A DNA stretch of 64,000 bases from Ecdyonurus torrentis (GCA_949318235.1 OX439130.1:38739851-38803850); one strand, 5' to 3'; shown: positions 51,801 to 60,650, numbered from the stretch's first letter. Notes: generated from the letters alone by a model not told the origin. Numbers and translations: made by a program.

Positions 51801-52690
51801 GGCTAAGTAACAAGGATATATACGAAAATAAATGACACTTTCTCTCTAATTGACAAATTATTGATGACAAATAGATTATTTACGATACAGCAGAAATAAC
51901 TGTTACACTTATAACGCTTATTTATTTAACAAGTGATAAAGTCTGATCTTATGATCCCACTCCTTTAATCTTGGTATAATATTAAGGCTAGTTATCGGCA
52001 GCTTAAGGGTCTTAAGGTTGAAATTCCTATAGTATTGTTGAGAAAAGCAGCCAAACTGACACTGCCGCAGTTATCGGCACCCCTATTTATCTCGGCCCCC
52101 TCTACTGATTAAAGAGTTTTAAGCAGTGGTATGGCAAAAGTAGACGGAATTTGGTTTGGTTCTCTATAGAAGCTCGTAAACTTTAACACTTTCGCCGTAA
52201 AAAAGAGCCTTCCGATAACTACTTACTACATACATAGTACATAATACCATATTCGGGATGGGGCGCTTGCTCTGCGTCATATGGGTGTTATCTCTGGTTA
52301 TGAGTGTTCAAAATCTATGCACACACCCATATAACATCAAACGCGCACAATGGAATGCGTTCGAAATTGCCAGAGACCTTTTATTACACGTGCATATTTA
52401 ATTGTGCATACATCTATGATGTATATGATGAAATTTTAGTGTACATTTAGTATAAATGTTATCAATTTTGAAAACTGTATTAATTTCATGCATTTTTTGT
52501 GTTATGTGCATAAGTTTTACCTGGCATCTCGTGGCAATGTGAGCAGCGTCACAAAAAAGCGATCTCCTTTCCATGCTATTATTATCCCAATAAAGAACAC
52601 TAATATCTGCGCCCATACTGGAAGTACTACCAGAGATAGAATGAGTGTTAGCAAGCAAATTGAAACGAGGTTTCTGTCAAAAAAAGCCAT
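32854..52690 (-). CDS. SLC27A-type long-chain fatty-acid transport protein / acyl-CoA synthetase, 12 exons
   Basis: Exons in transcript order (minus strand): 52521-52690, 47343-47493, 46950-47187, 46380-46617, 45735-45936, 40342-40534, 39753-39899, 38138-38275, 37182-37248, 35882-35972, 34149-34302, 32854-33011. All introns are GT-AG, the phases agree and the total is exactly 649 codons with the stop, matching FATP1/FATP4 length. Exon 1 gives the N-terminal membrane segment ([13 protein letters not shown] ... [17 protein letters not shown]). [16 protein letters not shown] (247-262) is the ATP/AMP-binding loop. ELYGTTEGN (386-394) is the second AMP-binding motif. [16 protein letters not shown] (508-523) is the FATP/VLACS signature. 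The enzyme activates long-chain fatty acids to acyl-CoA with ATP at membranes and so drives uptake. Whether it equals vertebrate SLC27A1 or SLC27A4 cannot be told. AATAAA at 32823-32828 (minus) lies about 30 nt after the stop. Introns carry most of the repeats described below. Confidence 0.93.
33439..33841. mobile_element. hAT-like MITE
   Basis: The TIRs begin TATAGTAACTA and continue into GGTAGTA. The 8-bp duplication GAGTGTAG is present at 33431-33438 and 33842-33849. It is in the last intron of SLC27A. Confidence 0.8.
33868..34144. mobile_element. GTATTC-rich TIR element abutting a splice donor
   Basis: The ends CTCAGGTAAAAATCGGAGTA and CCACATTTTTGTCTGAG are inverted, and the interior is full of GTATTC/GAATAC words. 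Its right end stops four bases before SLC27A exon 11 (34149-34302). Intron positions from +5 on the minus strand are therefore element sequence. Confidence 0.7.
34798..34860 (-). ncRNA. Type I hammerhead ribozyme, left arm
   Basis: This is the exact mirror of the right-arm motif on the minus strand: stem I GCCTTA/TAAGGC, core CTGATGA, stem II GTCC/GGAC, GAAA, a two-base-pair stem III and GTC before the predicted cut between 34810 and 34809. Confidence 0.85.
34932..34939 (-). promoter_or_regulatory. TATA box upstream of the left-arm ribozyme
   Basis: On the minus strand TATAAAAA sits in a GC-rich context (CGCGTATAAAAACGCGG) about 120 nt upstream of the hammerhead cleavage site, reading outwards from the palindrome. 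Confidence 0.6.
35412..35419 (+). promoter_or_regulatory. TATA box upstream of the right-arm ribozyme
   Basis: TATAAAAA lies within GCGTATAAAAACGCGGC and is followed about 30 nt later by CTCAGTC, an initiator-like sequence. It would drive outward plus-strand transcription through the hammerhead. Confidence 0.6.
35491..35553 (+). ncRNA. Type I hammerhead ribozyme, right arm
   Basis: Stem I is GCCTTA (35503-35508) with TAAGGC (35542-35547). The core CTGATGA is at 35509-35515. Stem II is GTCC/GGAC with loop TAGGTAAA. The GAA of the core is at 35532-35534. A minimal stem III (AC/GT with a CG loop) leads to C17 at 35541, so the predicted cut is after 35541. A second stem I segment (CTCT/AGAG) across an internal loop matches the extended stem I of retroelement hammerheads. 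All core positions are intact. Confidence 0.88.
36343..37134. mobile_element. TIR element rich in GCCGGCATTC words
   Basis: The termini ATTGCCCGCTGATTGCTGG and GCATTCAGCGGGCAAT are inverted. Many copies of GCCGGCATTCAACAAATGCT-like palindromic words fill both subterminal regions. It lies in SLC27A intron 9 and ends about 50 bp from exon 9. The family is not recognised. Confidence 0.65.
36640..36712 (-). pseudogene. tRNA-like fragment inside the GCCGGCATTC element
   Basis: On the minus strand AGCGCAGCGGTAAGAGC resembles a tRNA D-arm/A-box and AAGTTCAATACC a degraded T-arm/B-box at suitable distance. The anticodon stem does not pair well, so it is a pseudogene or an accidental resemblance. Confidence 0.35.
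37526..37742. mobile_element. Single arm of the CCCAGGCCGAAAT palindromic family
   Basis: This contains GGCTCGCTTTCTACAGAGCA, CGGCCTGGGTTAGAA, CCCCCATTCCC and ATCTATCTA in the order of the right arm of 10558-10955. No opposite arm is present, so it is a half element. Confidence 0.75.
38276..39752. other. SLC27A intron 7, no bounded element recognised
   Basis: The intron is AT-rich with a G run (38801-38817) and a 46-base A run (about 39010-39056). No coding or RNA gene is seen. Confidence 0.5.
40020..40140. mobile_element. Single PLE-tail arm
   Basis: GGAAACTAGCAGGCACCTTA and GAAAATTCTTGCTAGCACAG match one arm of the 16618-17075 family, without a partner arm. Confidence 0.6.
40652..40880. 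mobile_element. Fold-back MITE with paired CACTTT modules (GC-rich version)
   Basis: The ends TATCGATGCTTCCGC and GCGGAAGCAATGATA are inverted. GCACTTTCCACC and GCACTTTCCACG lie 33 nt apart in the left arm and are mirrored on the right. A poly-G run directly precedes it. Confidence 0.75.
40885..40964. repeat. Repeat giving the empty site for the element at 49353
   Basis: GAGAATATGTTGGGAGACGA through ATAATATATCATAAATG matches 49287-49346 joined to 49994-50012, without the intervening element. The PLE inverted dimer starts just after it. Confidence 0.75.
40973..43487 (-). mobile_element. Penelope-like element, left (minus) arm of inverted dimer
   Basis: The 3' end lies at 40973 (AATGATAAAGAAAAGGATAG) and the 5' truncation at about 43487. 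The coding part (stop at 41326) encodes the C-terminal RT with [15 protein letters not shown] and [10 protein letters not shown] (the catalytic Asp pair), a Cys-rich linker (CDTC) and a GIY-YIG-like endonuclease (IYKLEC ... FYIGLTT ... RDRMNGHR ... VAEHAASH). This RT plus GIY-YIG order defines Penelope-like elements. The frame is interrupted by the MITE at 41914-42732. It sits in SLC27A intron 5. Confidence 0.88.
41914..42732. mobile_element. hAT-like MITE inserted in the PLE left arm
   Basis: The ends CAGGGTT and AACCCTG are inverted and continue into A/T homopolymers. The 8-bp duplication ATTTTTGG is at 41906-41913 and 42733-42740. The uninterrupted PLE sequence in the right arm (around 44240) has a single ATTTTTGG on the complementary strand, proving the boundary. 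Confidence 0.92.
43488..45175 (+). mobile_element. Penelope-like element, right (plus) arm of inverted dimer
   Basis: The sequence after a spacer of about 20 bp is an inverted near-identical copy of the left arm. It is open from 43498 to the stop at 44823 (441 codons), encoding the same RT C-terminus and GIY-YIG endonuclease without interruption. The 3' UTR of about 350 bp ends at CCTTTTCTTTATCATTGAT. Arm length (about 1.68 kb) equals that of the left arm once its MITE is removed. The N-terminal RT part is missing, so it is a truncated, probably inactive copy. Confidence 0.9.
45304..45656. mobile_element. TTAA-flanked fold-back MITE (copy 3)
   Basis: The termini TTAAAGGCGTAGAACACCTT and AAGGTGTTCTACACCTTTAA enclose the family's arms. 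Part of the left arm near the core (AAAATGGCAAAATGCATGGC) is duplicated, making this copy longer. It ends about 80 bp from SLC27A exon 5. Confidence 0.85.
46806..46942. repeat. (GA)n microsatellite next to SLC27A exon 3
   Basis: A purine run of GA repeats with CAGA interruptions. On the transcribed strand it is a (TC)n tract beginning about 8 nt after the donor of exon 3 (46950). Confidence 0.9.
47540..47670. repeat. (TG)n/(TA)n microsatellite in SLC27A intron 1
   Basis: A short TG run is followed by TA repeats broken by three GGATA interruptions. Open frames through it are repeats only. Confidence 0.9.
47671..48465. other. SLC27A intron 1, unassigned part
   Basis: The part between exon 2 and the TG microsatellite. 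A repeated word ATTCGAAAGTGCG occurs twice (about 48126 and 48168). No exon or bounded element is recognised. Confidence 0.45.
48471..48541. repeat. (TG)n microsatellite
   Basis: An uninterrupted TG dinucleotide run of about 70 bases in SLC27A intron 1. Confidence 0.95.
49353..49993. mobile_element. hAT-like MITE with empty site elsewhere in the window
   Basis: The TIRs TAGAGCCCGGATT and AATCCGGGCTCTA enclose an AT-rich body with many AAAAAGGCACTTT words. The flanks equal the repeat at 40885-40964 split at its ATTATAAT, which is duplicated (the left copy has two extra bases). This fits an 8-bp hAT-type duplication. Confidence 0.85.
50594..50990. repeat. GC-rich segment of unknown origin
   Basis: This 0.4-kb block is clearly richer in G and C than its surroundings. 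It begins near CTATTGCGTGCACCGG and ends near CTGCATGCACTATT, roughly inverted words. A 71-codon frame is open, but I recognise no domain. It may be a SINE or a MITE with diverged ends. Confidence 0.4.
51456..51618. mobile_element. Fold-back MITE, GCTATA family
   Basis: Arms beginning TCGTCGTGGTTCCGCTATAA are inverted. The core shares TTTCAGGTAATTTGCAGCAA and CCAAATTTTGG with 6536-6718. It ends 14 bp before the next fold-back. Confidence 0.75.
51633..51906. mobile_element. Fold-back MITE
   Basis: Long, nearly identical arms (GTAACAGTTACTCTGCTATA; AGAGAGAAAGTGTCATTTAT; TTACTTAGCCCTCAGCAATT) surround a 55-bp centre. Confidence 0.8.
51988..52221 (-). mobile_element. TIR element CTAGTTATCGGC (copy 2)
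   Basis: It has the same termini and internal words as 21602-21845 in opposite orientation. It lies about 300 bp from the donor of SLC27A exon 1. Confidence 0.75.
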
Positions 52691-52706
52691 GAAATCACGA
52701 ACTAAG

Positions 52707-54738
52707 TTTCATACGTCGACAAAAAATTACAATCGATCGATCAGTGACACATCGTCTGCGTTCGAATACGCACGACAACAACAACTTGACAAACATGCGC
52801 AAAGTACTATTAGTGCTCTTGCGCATATAATTTATTTTGATCTTTTGATTTTCTACACACCCGCGAAAGCGCAATTCCTTTTTTAAAATTTTCCCTTTGT
52901 CACACTCAGGTCACACTCACACTGCACACATATGGCTTTCAATGAATAAGTAAAAAGCAATCAGATAAATATTCAATCTCTTTTGAACCAAAAAGTGTAT
53001 GGTATATAATATCTGTGATTTGAGAGCTTTACCTGCTGTATGTATACATAGCTGCACTGCTGCACTAATATTGTTGTGACAAAAAGAATGACTGCGCTGT
53101 GAAATCTATACAGCACATTACACATTAATTATTGCAAATGTACCATAGATATAATATGTGTATATATCCACATTCATTTATATTGACTAATAAAGGAATA
53201 ACTGTTTTGAGGCCGACTATGGGCGATTTCACTTACATCTGTTTCCGTTTCGATGTACTGCGTGCGTAGTGCTGTCGAAATCCGGATAAATTTAAAATCC
53301 GGATTTCGGATAGAAAGTTATCCGGATCGATGGATCCGGATTTGGCGGACAAAAAATTATCCGGATTCCCTGATCCGTTTAAAATCCGGATCATGATCCG
53401 GATCAAAATTATCCGGATCAAAATTATCCGGATCACGATCCGGATCAAATTATCCGAATCCGTGTATCCGGATAGAAATTCGGATAACGGATAATTTTTT
53501 ATCCGGATTTCGAAATCCGGATTTTTTTACAGCATCAATCAGAAGATTAGTTTTGTTATAGCCTGTAAAATACCCTAACGTATAACAGGTAATTTTTATT
53601 TGAATTTTATTTCTTTAAATTAGCAATTATATTCATAATTTGTATTTAAATCCAAGCTATTTCTAACATATCCGACGCGAGATTCACAATTACGCTTAAT
53701 ATTTATCGTAATTATGTGAAATCGTGATCTAGGTCATTAATGTGGAAAAAATAAACCGGATCACGATCTCGATCAAATTATCCGGATCAATATTATCCGA
53801 CCATGATCCAGATCAAAATTATCCGGATTGAGATCAGGATCACGATCCGCATCAAAATTATCCGGATCACGATCCGGATCAAATTATCCGGATAGAAATT
53901 CGGATAACGGATAATTTTTTATCCGGATTTCAAAATCCGGATTTTTTTCGACAGCACTATAGGGTGTATGCAGATGACGTCATATTTATTGCGCTTGGAG
54001 GCCATACTGGCGTAGTGCATAACATTGCTCAGCATAGGACAAACTTCATTTAAGCCAATTTTCTTTGGGAAATCGGTTAATTTTTTGTTACTGTTATTTT
54101 TCTCACATACTTGAGATACTAATTCAACATATTTACAGCATCAATGCTCTCAAAATTATTGCATAGTGTTTTTAAACTGGCAAAATGATTTTTTTCCGAT
54201 GTCACCCATGTTATTGAGTTATCCAACATGGCGTCGACTTTAAGGTACTACTTTAGGGTAGGAGTGAAAATTTTTTATTATGACTTTGAATTAAGTTAAG
54301 GCTGGTGTACCCAAAAATGAAATCAAAAAAATTCCATCTTAAAAACTCGCGTCGCAACAGAGCGTCAAAGTATCGCAAATGCCCCGCCCCCTAATGCTAA
54401 TGAATCTATATTTGGACCCTAATTTTGAACAACTTCAAATTTTTTTCAGCGGTTAAAAAAAATACTAGCTTGTTCTTCGTGTTGATTTTTAATGAAAAAT
54501 GATTTTTCAGATTTTTCTAGAACGAATCTGCCGAGAAAAAAATTATCGCAAATTGACCCATGTTAATGTGAATATGCAATCTTCATTAATTTTTTTCTCT
54601 ATAAATGTCTCGTAAAAATCGTTTAAAAAGTCAAATTCATTAAAACTTGATCTATAGAACACACTAGTATTTTTTGTTTAGAAGTTGGTCAAGAAAAATT
54701 TTGCACACGGGGAGCTTGAAGTTTTGTATGTTTTGCGT
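52707..54738. repeat. Tandem duplication, unit A (upstream of SLC27A start)
   Basis: This unit of 2032 bp starts 17 bp upstream of the SLC27A start codon and is repeated immediately after as unit B. It contains SLC27A upstream DNA (52707-53110), the left part of a TIR element (from about 53180) and an ATCCGGAT-rich element (53267-53959). A and B differ in the insertion at 55142-57484, a 12-bp unit in the ATCCGGAT region and a 2-bp TA. These account exactly for the length difference. Confidence 0.92.
53267..53959. mobile_element. ATCCGGAT-rich TIR element (copy in unit A)
   Basis: TAGTGCTGTCGAAA and TTTCGACAGCACTA are inverted ends. The interior is crowded with ATCCGGAT octamers, AAATTATCCGGATCA and CACGATCCGGATC words. 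No transposase is seen. The TIR type and subterminal arrays suggest hAT, but no clear target duplication is visible. Confidence 0.7.
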
Positions 54739-55228
54739 TTTCATACGTCGACAAAAAATTACAATCGATCGATCAGTGACACATCGTCTGCGTTCGAATA
54801 CGCACGACAACAACAACTTGACAAACATGCGCAAAGTACTATTAGTGCTCTTGCGCATATAATTTATTTTGATCTTTTGATTTTCTACACACCCGCGAAA
54901 GCGCAATTCCTTTTTTAAAATTTTCCCTTTGTCACACTCAGGTCACACTCACACTGCACACATATGGCTTTCAATGAATAAGTAAAAAGCAATCAGATAA
55001 ATATTCAATCTCTTTTGAACCAAAAAGTGTATGGTATATAATATCTGTGATTTGAGAGCTTTACCTGCTGTATGTATACATAGCTGCACTGCTGCACTAA
55101 TATTGTTGTGACAAAAAGAATGACTGCGCTGTGAAATCTATCCCTAGCAAAAATTATCATGAAATTTTTATGGACTCGCAATAAATTTGAATTGACTTTC
55201 ATTTATTTTTAAATGATACTAGTCATTA

Positions 55229-55680
55229 TCAATTGATAATTTTCAATATCAATTTATTTTTAATGTGAAAAAATCAATTGGCTAAATTGTCATCGAATTT
55301 TAGTGGCCTTTTATCATTGAAATTTTATTGAATGATTAATATCAATTGATATTTTTCAATATCATTTCATCTTTAATGTGAAAAAATCAATTGGCTAAAT
55401 AGTCATTGAATTTTTAGTGGTCTTTATCATTGAAATTTTATTGAATGATAATATCAATTGATATTTTTCAATATCATTTTGTCTTTAATGTGAAAAAATC
55501 AATTGGCTAAATTGTCATCGAATTTTTAGTGGTCTTTATCATTGAAATTTTATGAATGATTAATATCAATTGATTTTTTTTAAATATCATTTTATCTTAA
55601 AATGTAATAAAATCAATTGACTAGAATTTGTCATCGAATTAAAATGTCTCCTAATCATTGAAATTTTAACGATCACTGAT
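55229..55680. repeat. Four tandem copies of a 112-bp unit
   Basis: Units start with ATCAATTGAT at 55229, 55341, 55453 and 55565 and contain GTGAAAAAATCAATTGGCTA. They are subterminal in the 2.3-kb TIR element. Confidence 0.8.
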
Positions 55681-57257
55681 CATTGGGAATTGATTATTGT
55701 TTTCAACCAAACTGAAAATAAACATTTTTTTTGTAAAAAAAAAAAAAAAAACATGATAAGAAAATATTGTTTTATCAAATTATATTCCAAAAAATATCAG
55801 GACATTTTGTTTTAATTTTTTTTCTTTACAATTTTTTTTAATAACTGTTCTTTTTTAGCAAATACAAAACAAATTTAAGAAATTATAGTTTATATTTATT
55901 TTGAATTTTATAAAAGCTCAGTAAATAATGTAAAAATTGCTAAAGGAATGAAAGAGAGAAGGAGAGAGAGAGGTAAATAAAAAAATTAAATGGGCCAAAA
56001 TAAAGCGCTTTTATATAATTAGAGAGGAAAAATGTTACTTTTTGTCTTTTTAGTATTTTTTTTTTTAAAATCCGGCTAAAATTTTAAATGATTAAATTAT
56101 CATTGAATTTTTCATGGTCATTAAAAATCTAATGACAAAATTTCAATTGATATTGATGTAACACGTCATAAAGTCACGTGATATGAATTGGCCAATCACA
56201 AGGCATTGACATATTGACGCCAACAACGGCCATTTACGAGAAGGGAAGCATGGCGCGTTCAACGTTTTACGTCGTTCTCTGTAATATTAGTAAATATTAT
56301 TGGTATTATTTCAACTTAGAAGAATAAGAATATAATAAAAGTGTAAGTAAATACTTATGTATTATTCTGAAATAGTAAAATTGTGTTAGGCTAATAAATA
56401 GTACCTTTTTTCTGGGTTTGAAATATGAGGCGTGCATTCACCGTCGGCCTTTTTGAGATTATGATCCAATATAAATTTTATGCAACATGATGTTTGATCG
56501 AGTGTGAGCTTTTACTACTCCAAACAGCTAGGTTTCTTGAATAATATTAAGGTGAGTTTAATGCAAAATAATATTTATTACGCAAAATTGTCACAAAATG
56601 TACTGGTTATATTTTAATAGTCAATTTAATGTCGGAAAAAAAAAATGTTTTGGTACATAACAATTTCATTTTTTTCCCATGTATGTTATTTTTTATTTTT
56701 AGCAAATATATCTGACATTTTTTAAAAATAAATGTCATATTTAAATTTGTACAAAAGATTGTATCTTTTTAGCATGTAAATTGTTTAGAAATTTAATAAA
56801 TTTCAATGAATGGTGAATGGAGGTTGTCGGTTTTAGAAAAAAATTAGAAACAATTCATTGGTTTTACTCACGTAAAACTATGTCTAGTATTTCTCATTTA
56901 ATTTCTCTATAATCAGTTATGTAGTTTTTTCTGAAGTCAAAAAAAAAAAAAAAAAAAAGTGTGTATGTATTAAATTATAGTGGACCCTTAGCTTTTTCTG
57001 CGTTCCCCCCGATCACTAAACCGAAAAAAATTCATTTTATAATTAAATCAAATATGTTCTTTTATTTTATAAAAATATGATGTACTTAAATTATTTAATA
57101 TGTTGCAGATCAGAAAGATACTTAAAATTGAATGCTAATAATCTGGAGCGGCGGCGAACAAATCATATGGCGAGGCATAAAAAAATCATTGATCTACACC
57201 GTGGATATCAATTGAATGTAAGGACCATTGTCATTTCGTTTGAATGATCTGAACCAT

Positions 57258-57395
57258 TAAAATGAGATGTGATGACCACTCATTTTAGTAGATCGACCGT
57301 AAAAATGAGATGACAACACCACTCATTTTAGTGGATCGACCGTAAAAATGAGATGACATCACCACTCATTTTAGTGGATCGACCATTAAAATGAA
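57258..57395. repeat. Three tandem copies of a 43-bp hairpin unit
   Basis: GATCGACC recurs at 57291, 57334 and 57377. Each unit contains AAAATGAG and CTCATTTT in inverted orientation, so each can fold back. Confidence 0.8.
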
Positions 57396-57557
57396 TGGAG
57401 ATTAGTCCCAATTTTCAATTGATATTCAGAGTGTAGATCAATTGATAATTTTTTTGAAAATTCAAATGATAATTTTTGCTAGGGATACAGCACATTACAC
57501 ATTAATTATTGCAAATGTACCATAGATATAATATGTGTATATATCCACATTCATTTA

Positions 57558-59420
57558 TATTGACTAATAAAGGAATAACTGTTTTGAGGCCGACTATGGG
57601 CGATTTCACTTACATCTGTTTCCGTTTCGATGTACTGCGTGCGTAGTGCTGTCGAAATCCGGATAAATTTAAAATCCGGATTTCGGATAGAAAGTTATCC
57701 GGATCGATGGATCCGGATTTGGCGGACAAAAAATTATCCGGATTCCCTGATCCGTTTAAAATCCGGATCATGATCCGGATCAAAATTATCCGGATCACGA
57801 TCCGGATCAAAATTATCCGGATCACGATCCGGATCAAATTATCCGAATCCGTGTATCCGGATAGAAATTCGGATAACGGATAATTTTTTATCCGGATTTC
57901 GAAATCCGGATTTTTTTACAGCATCAATCAGAAGATTAGTTTTGTTATAGCCTGTAAAATACCCTAACGTATAACAGGTAATTTTTATTTGAATTTTATT
58001 TCTTTAAATTAGCAATTATATTCATAATTTGTATTTAAATCCAAGCTATTTCTAACATATCCGACGCGAGATTCACAATTACGCTTAATATTTATCGTAA
58101 TTATGTGAAATCGTGATCTAGGTCATTAATGTGGAAAAAATAAACCGGATCACGATCTCGATCAAATTATCCGGATCAATATTATCCGACCATGATCCAG
58201 ATCAAAATTATCCGGATTGAGATCAGGATCACGATCCGCATCAAAATTATCCGGATCACGATCCGGATCAAATTATCCGGATAGAAATTCGGATAACGGA
58301 TAATTTTTTATCCGGATTTCAAAATCCGGATTTTTTTCGACAGCACTATAGGGTGTATGCAGATGACGTCATATTTATTGCGCTTGGAGGCCATACTGGC
58401 GTAGTGCATAACATTGCTCAGCATAGGACAAACTTCATTTAAGCCAATTTTCTTTGGGAAATCGGTTAATTTTTTGTTACTGTTATTTTTCTCACATACT
58501 TGAGATACTAATTCAACATATTTACAGCATCAATGCTCTCAAAATTATTGCATAGTGTTTTTAAACTGGCAAAATGATTTTTTTCCGATGTCACCCATGT
58601 TATTGAGTTATCCAACATGGCGTCGACTTTAAGGTACTACTTTAGGGTAGGAGTGAAAATTTTTTATTATGACTTTGAATTAAGTTAAGGCTGGTGTACC
58701 CAAAAATGAAATCAAAAAAATTCCATCTTAAAAACTCGCGTCGCAACAGAGCGTCAAAGTATCGCAAATGCCCCGCCCCCTAATGCTAATGAATCTATAT
58801 TTGGACCCTAATTTTGAACAACTTCAAATTTTTTTCAGCGGTTAAAAAAAATACTAGCTTGTTCTTCGTGTTGATTTTTAATGAAAAATGATTTTTCAGA
58901 TTTTTCTAGAACGAATCTGCCGAGAAAAAAATTATCGCAAATTGACCCATGTTAATGTGAATATATGCAATCTTCATTAATTTTTTTCTCTATAAATGTC
59001 TCGTAAAAATCGTTTAAAAAGTCAAATTCATTAAAACTTGATCTATAGAACACACTAGTATTTTTTGTTTAGAAGTTGGTCAAGAAAAATTTTGCACACG
59101 GGGAGCTTGAAGTTTTGTATGTTTTGCGTGTTAAAGGGGGCGTATCCCAACGACTTTTAATGCTAATTTGCGGAAGATTTGATTTGAGCCGAAACTTTTT
59201 GGAGTATAGAGAATTGTTCCTTGGTTCATTATGAACCTAAAAAGTGATATTAAATTAAATTTTACGACAACATTGCTACCCTAAAGTAGTACCTTAACAT
59301 GAATGCATAGACCCTATATAGTGCGTATGCATGTGTGTTTCTAGCAACAGAAAGCGGATGTGACTGAAATCACTTAAAGTCATATGCCTCAAAACAGTTG
59401 TTCCTTTATTAGTCAATACG
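57558..59420. mobile_element. TIR element with nested ATCCGGAT element
   Basis: Left TATTGACTAATAAAGGAATA and right TTGTTCCTTTATTAGTCAAT are inverted. Further inward TTTAAGGTACTACTTTAGGG and its complement also pair. The second ATCCGGAT-rich copy (57644-58348) sits inside. Unit A contains the same element without its right end, so the duplication happened after this insertion. Confidence 0.75.
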
Positions 59421-60650
59421 TTTTCTTTCCAACCTTTCCTCCTTTTGTAGGGCAAATAAAAACACTTAATATAGAAAAAAGGTAAAATTTATTTACAATG
59501 CTGATTTCATTAGAACTGAATACCATAAATTATTAACAATTAATTAACTAGGACACAAAAGATTATATAACAATTATTTGATAAGGATGTCAGACAAATA
59601 AAGAGTATTTTTTTCCCATGCTGATCTGAAGATGTACAATTAATGCTTCATATACGTGTACAACCGCGTGAAATATTTTGCTTGTAGTTGTGGAGACAAC
59701 ACTAAAAATTCACACTGGGAACAAGAGATTTAAATTTTATTAGTAAATTTGATAATCAAAGAATAGTATAGGAGAAACCTGTCTCTTAAGCATATTACAA
59801 ATTTTTATTAGTAAATATGTTATCTAATGGCTTGTTCGCACAGGGAAATATTTGAAATATTCAAAATTATTTATGACTGCATATGAAATTGTGATGGTTT
59901 TAAATGGAGATTGCACTTTTTGAATTTGAAATGGATTGAAAACTATATATTGCTTGGTTTGAATAATTAAAAGCTTAATCGAGGGAAAAATAATAAATAA
60001 AAACAATTGAGTTTTAATTAAATATCATTAGGCCAAAATAGGGCTCTATACATTATTGTTTCATATCTTTGAACACTTTATTTTTTTAGTTATTATTTTA
60101 ATATTGCTGATCCAAATATTGCTGAGTTGCTGATTGAATATAAACTTTGTAGAGATATGCAAGAAAACAAAAAACTTAACGCATACAGCATATAACAAAA
60201 AAAAAAAAAAAAAAAAAAAAGTCTCAATTGTATACCATGCCGATTGTATATACACTTGTATATATGCCGACCCGCCATGGAAGAACCCGAATCTTATGAT
60301 AGGGTTTTGGAAGTCTCAGGAGTGTAAATCCAATATAAATGTATTGTAAATAACTAGCATAAGTTGTACCTAGCCTAGAGGTTTCATAAAGAAAAAAAAT
60401 TGTAAACCATATACCTGTTACCTTGACATAAAAAAAAGGAGGGGCAATTTTATTTTTAAAGCAATATGCATGGCAACATACCAGAGTGATCTATATGAAT
60501 GATGAATGATCTTAATTTTTTTCGTATTCTGGGCACAAAATTCATTTATCAACAAGCCTACAATCATGATCAGTTCTTGACAAAAAAATAATATTATACA
60601 TATGAATCACCCATCATGACTAATTTCAGAGCATTTGGAACATTATCTAT
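59421..60650. other. AT-rich DNA without recognised features
   Basis: No exon or bounded repeat is recognised. A poly-A run (60198-60220) and short direct words are all that stand out. Confidence 0.45.

Larger units (their letters stand above)
55142..57484. mobile_element. 2.3-kb TIR element inserted in unit B, AT target
   Basis: The ends CCCTAGCAAAAATTATCAT and ATGATAATTTTTGCTAGGG are inverted. Comparison with the intact site in unit A (GAAATCTATACAGC) shows a 2-bp AT duplication, the size and sequence reported for ISL2EU-type elements. Inside are four copies of a 112-bp repeat (55229-55680) and three copies of a 43-bp repeat (57258-57395). No transposase frame is recognised. Confidence 0.85.
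54739..59129. repeat. Tandem duplication, unit B (interrupted)
   Basis: This is the second copy of unit A. Parts 54739-55141 and 57485-59129 match unit A almost base for base and are separated by the TIR element 55142-57484. Confidence 0.92.

Noticed and set aside
52488..52886. 132-codon plus-strand frame opposite SLC27A exon 1
   Set aside because: It overlaps the true minus-strand exon and continues into its upstream region. Its second half is simply duplicated with the tandem unit.
55229..55680. Regular repeats that might suggest a CRISPR array
   Set aside because: The units are contiguous 112-bp tandem repeats without unique spacers, in a eukaryotic transposon.
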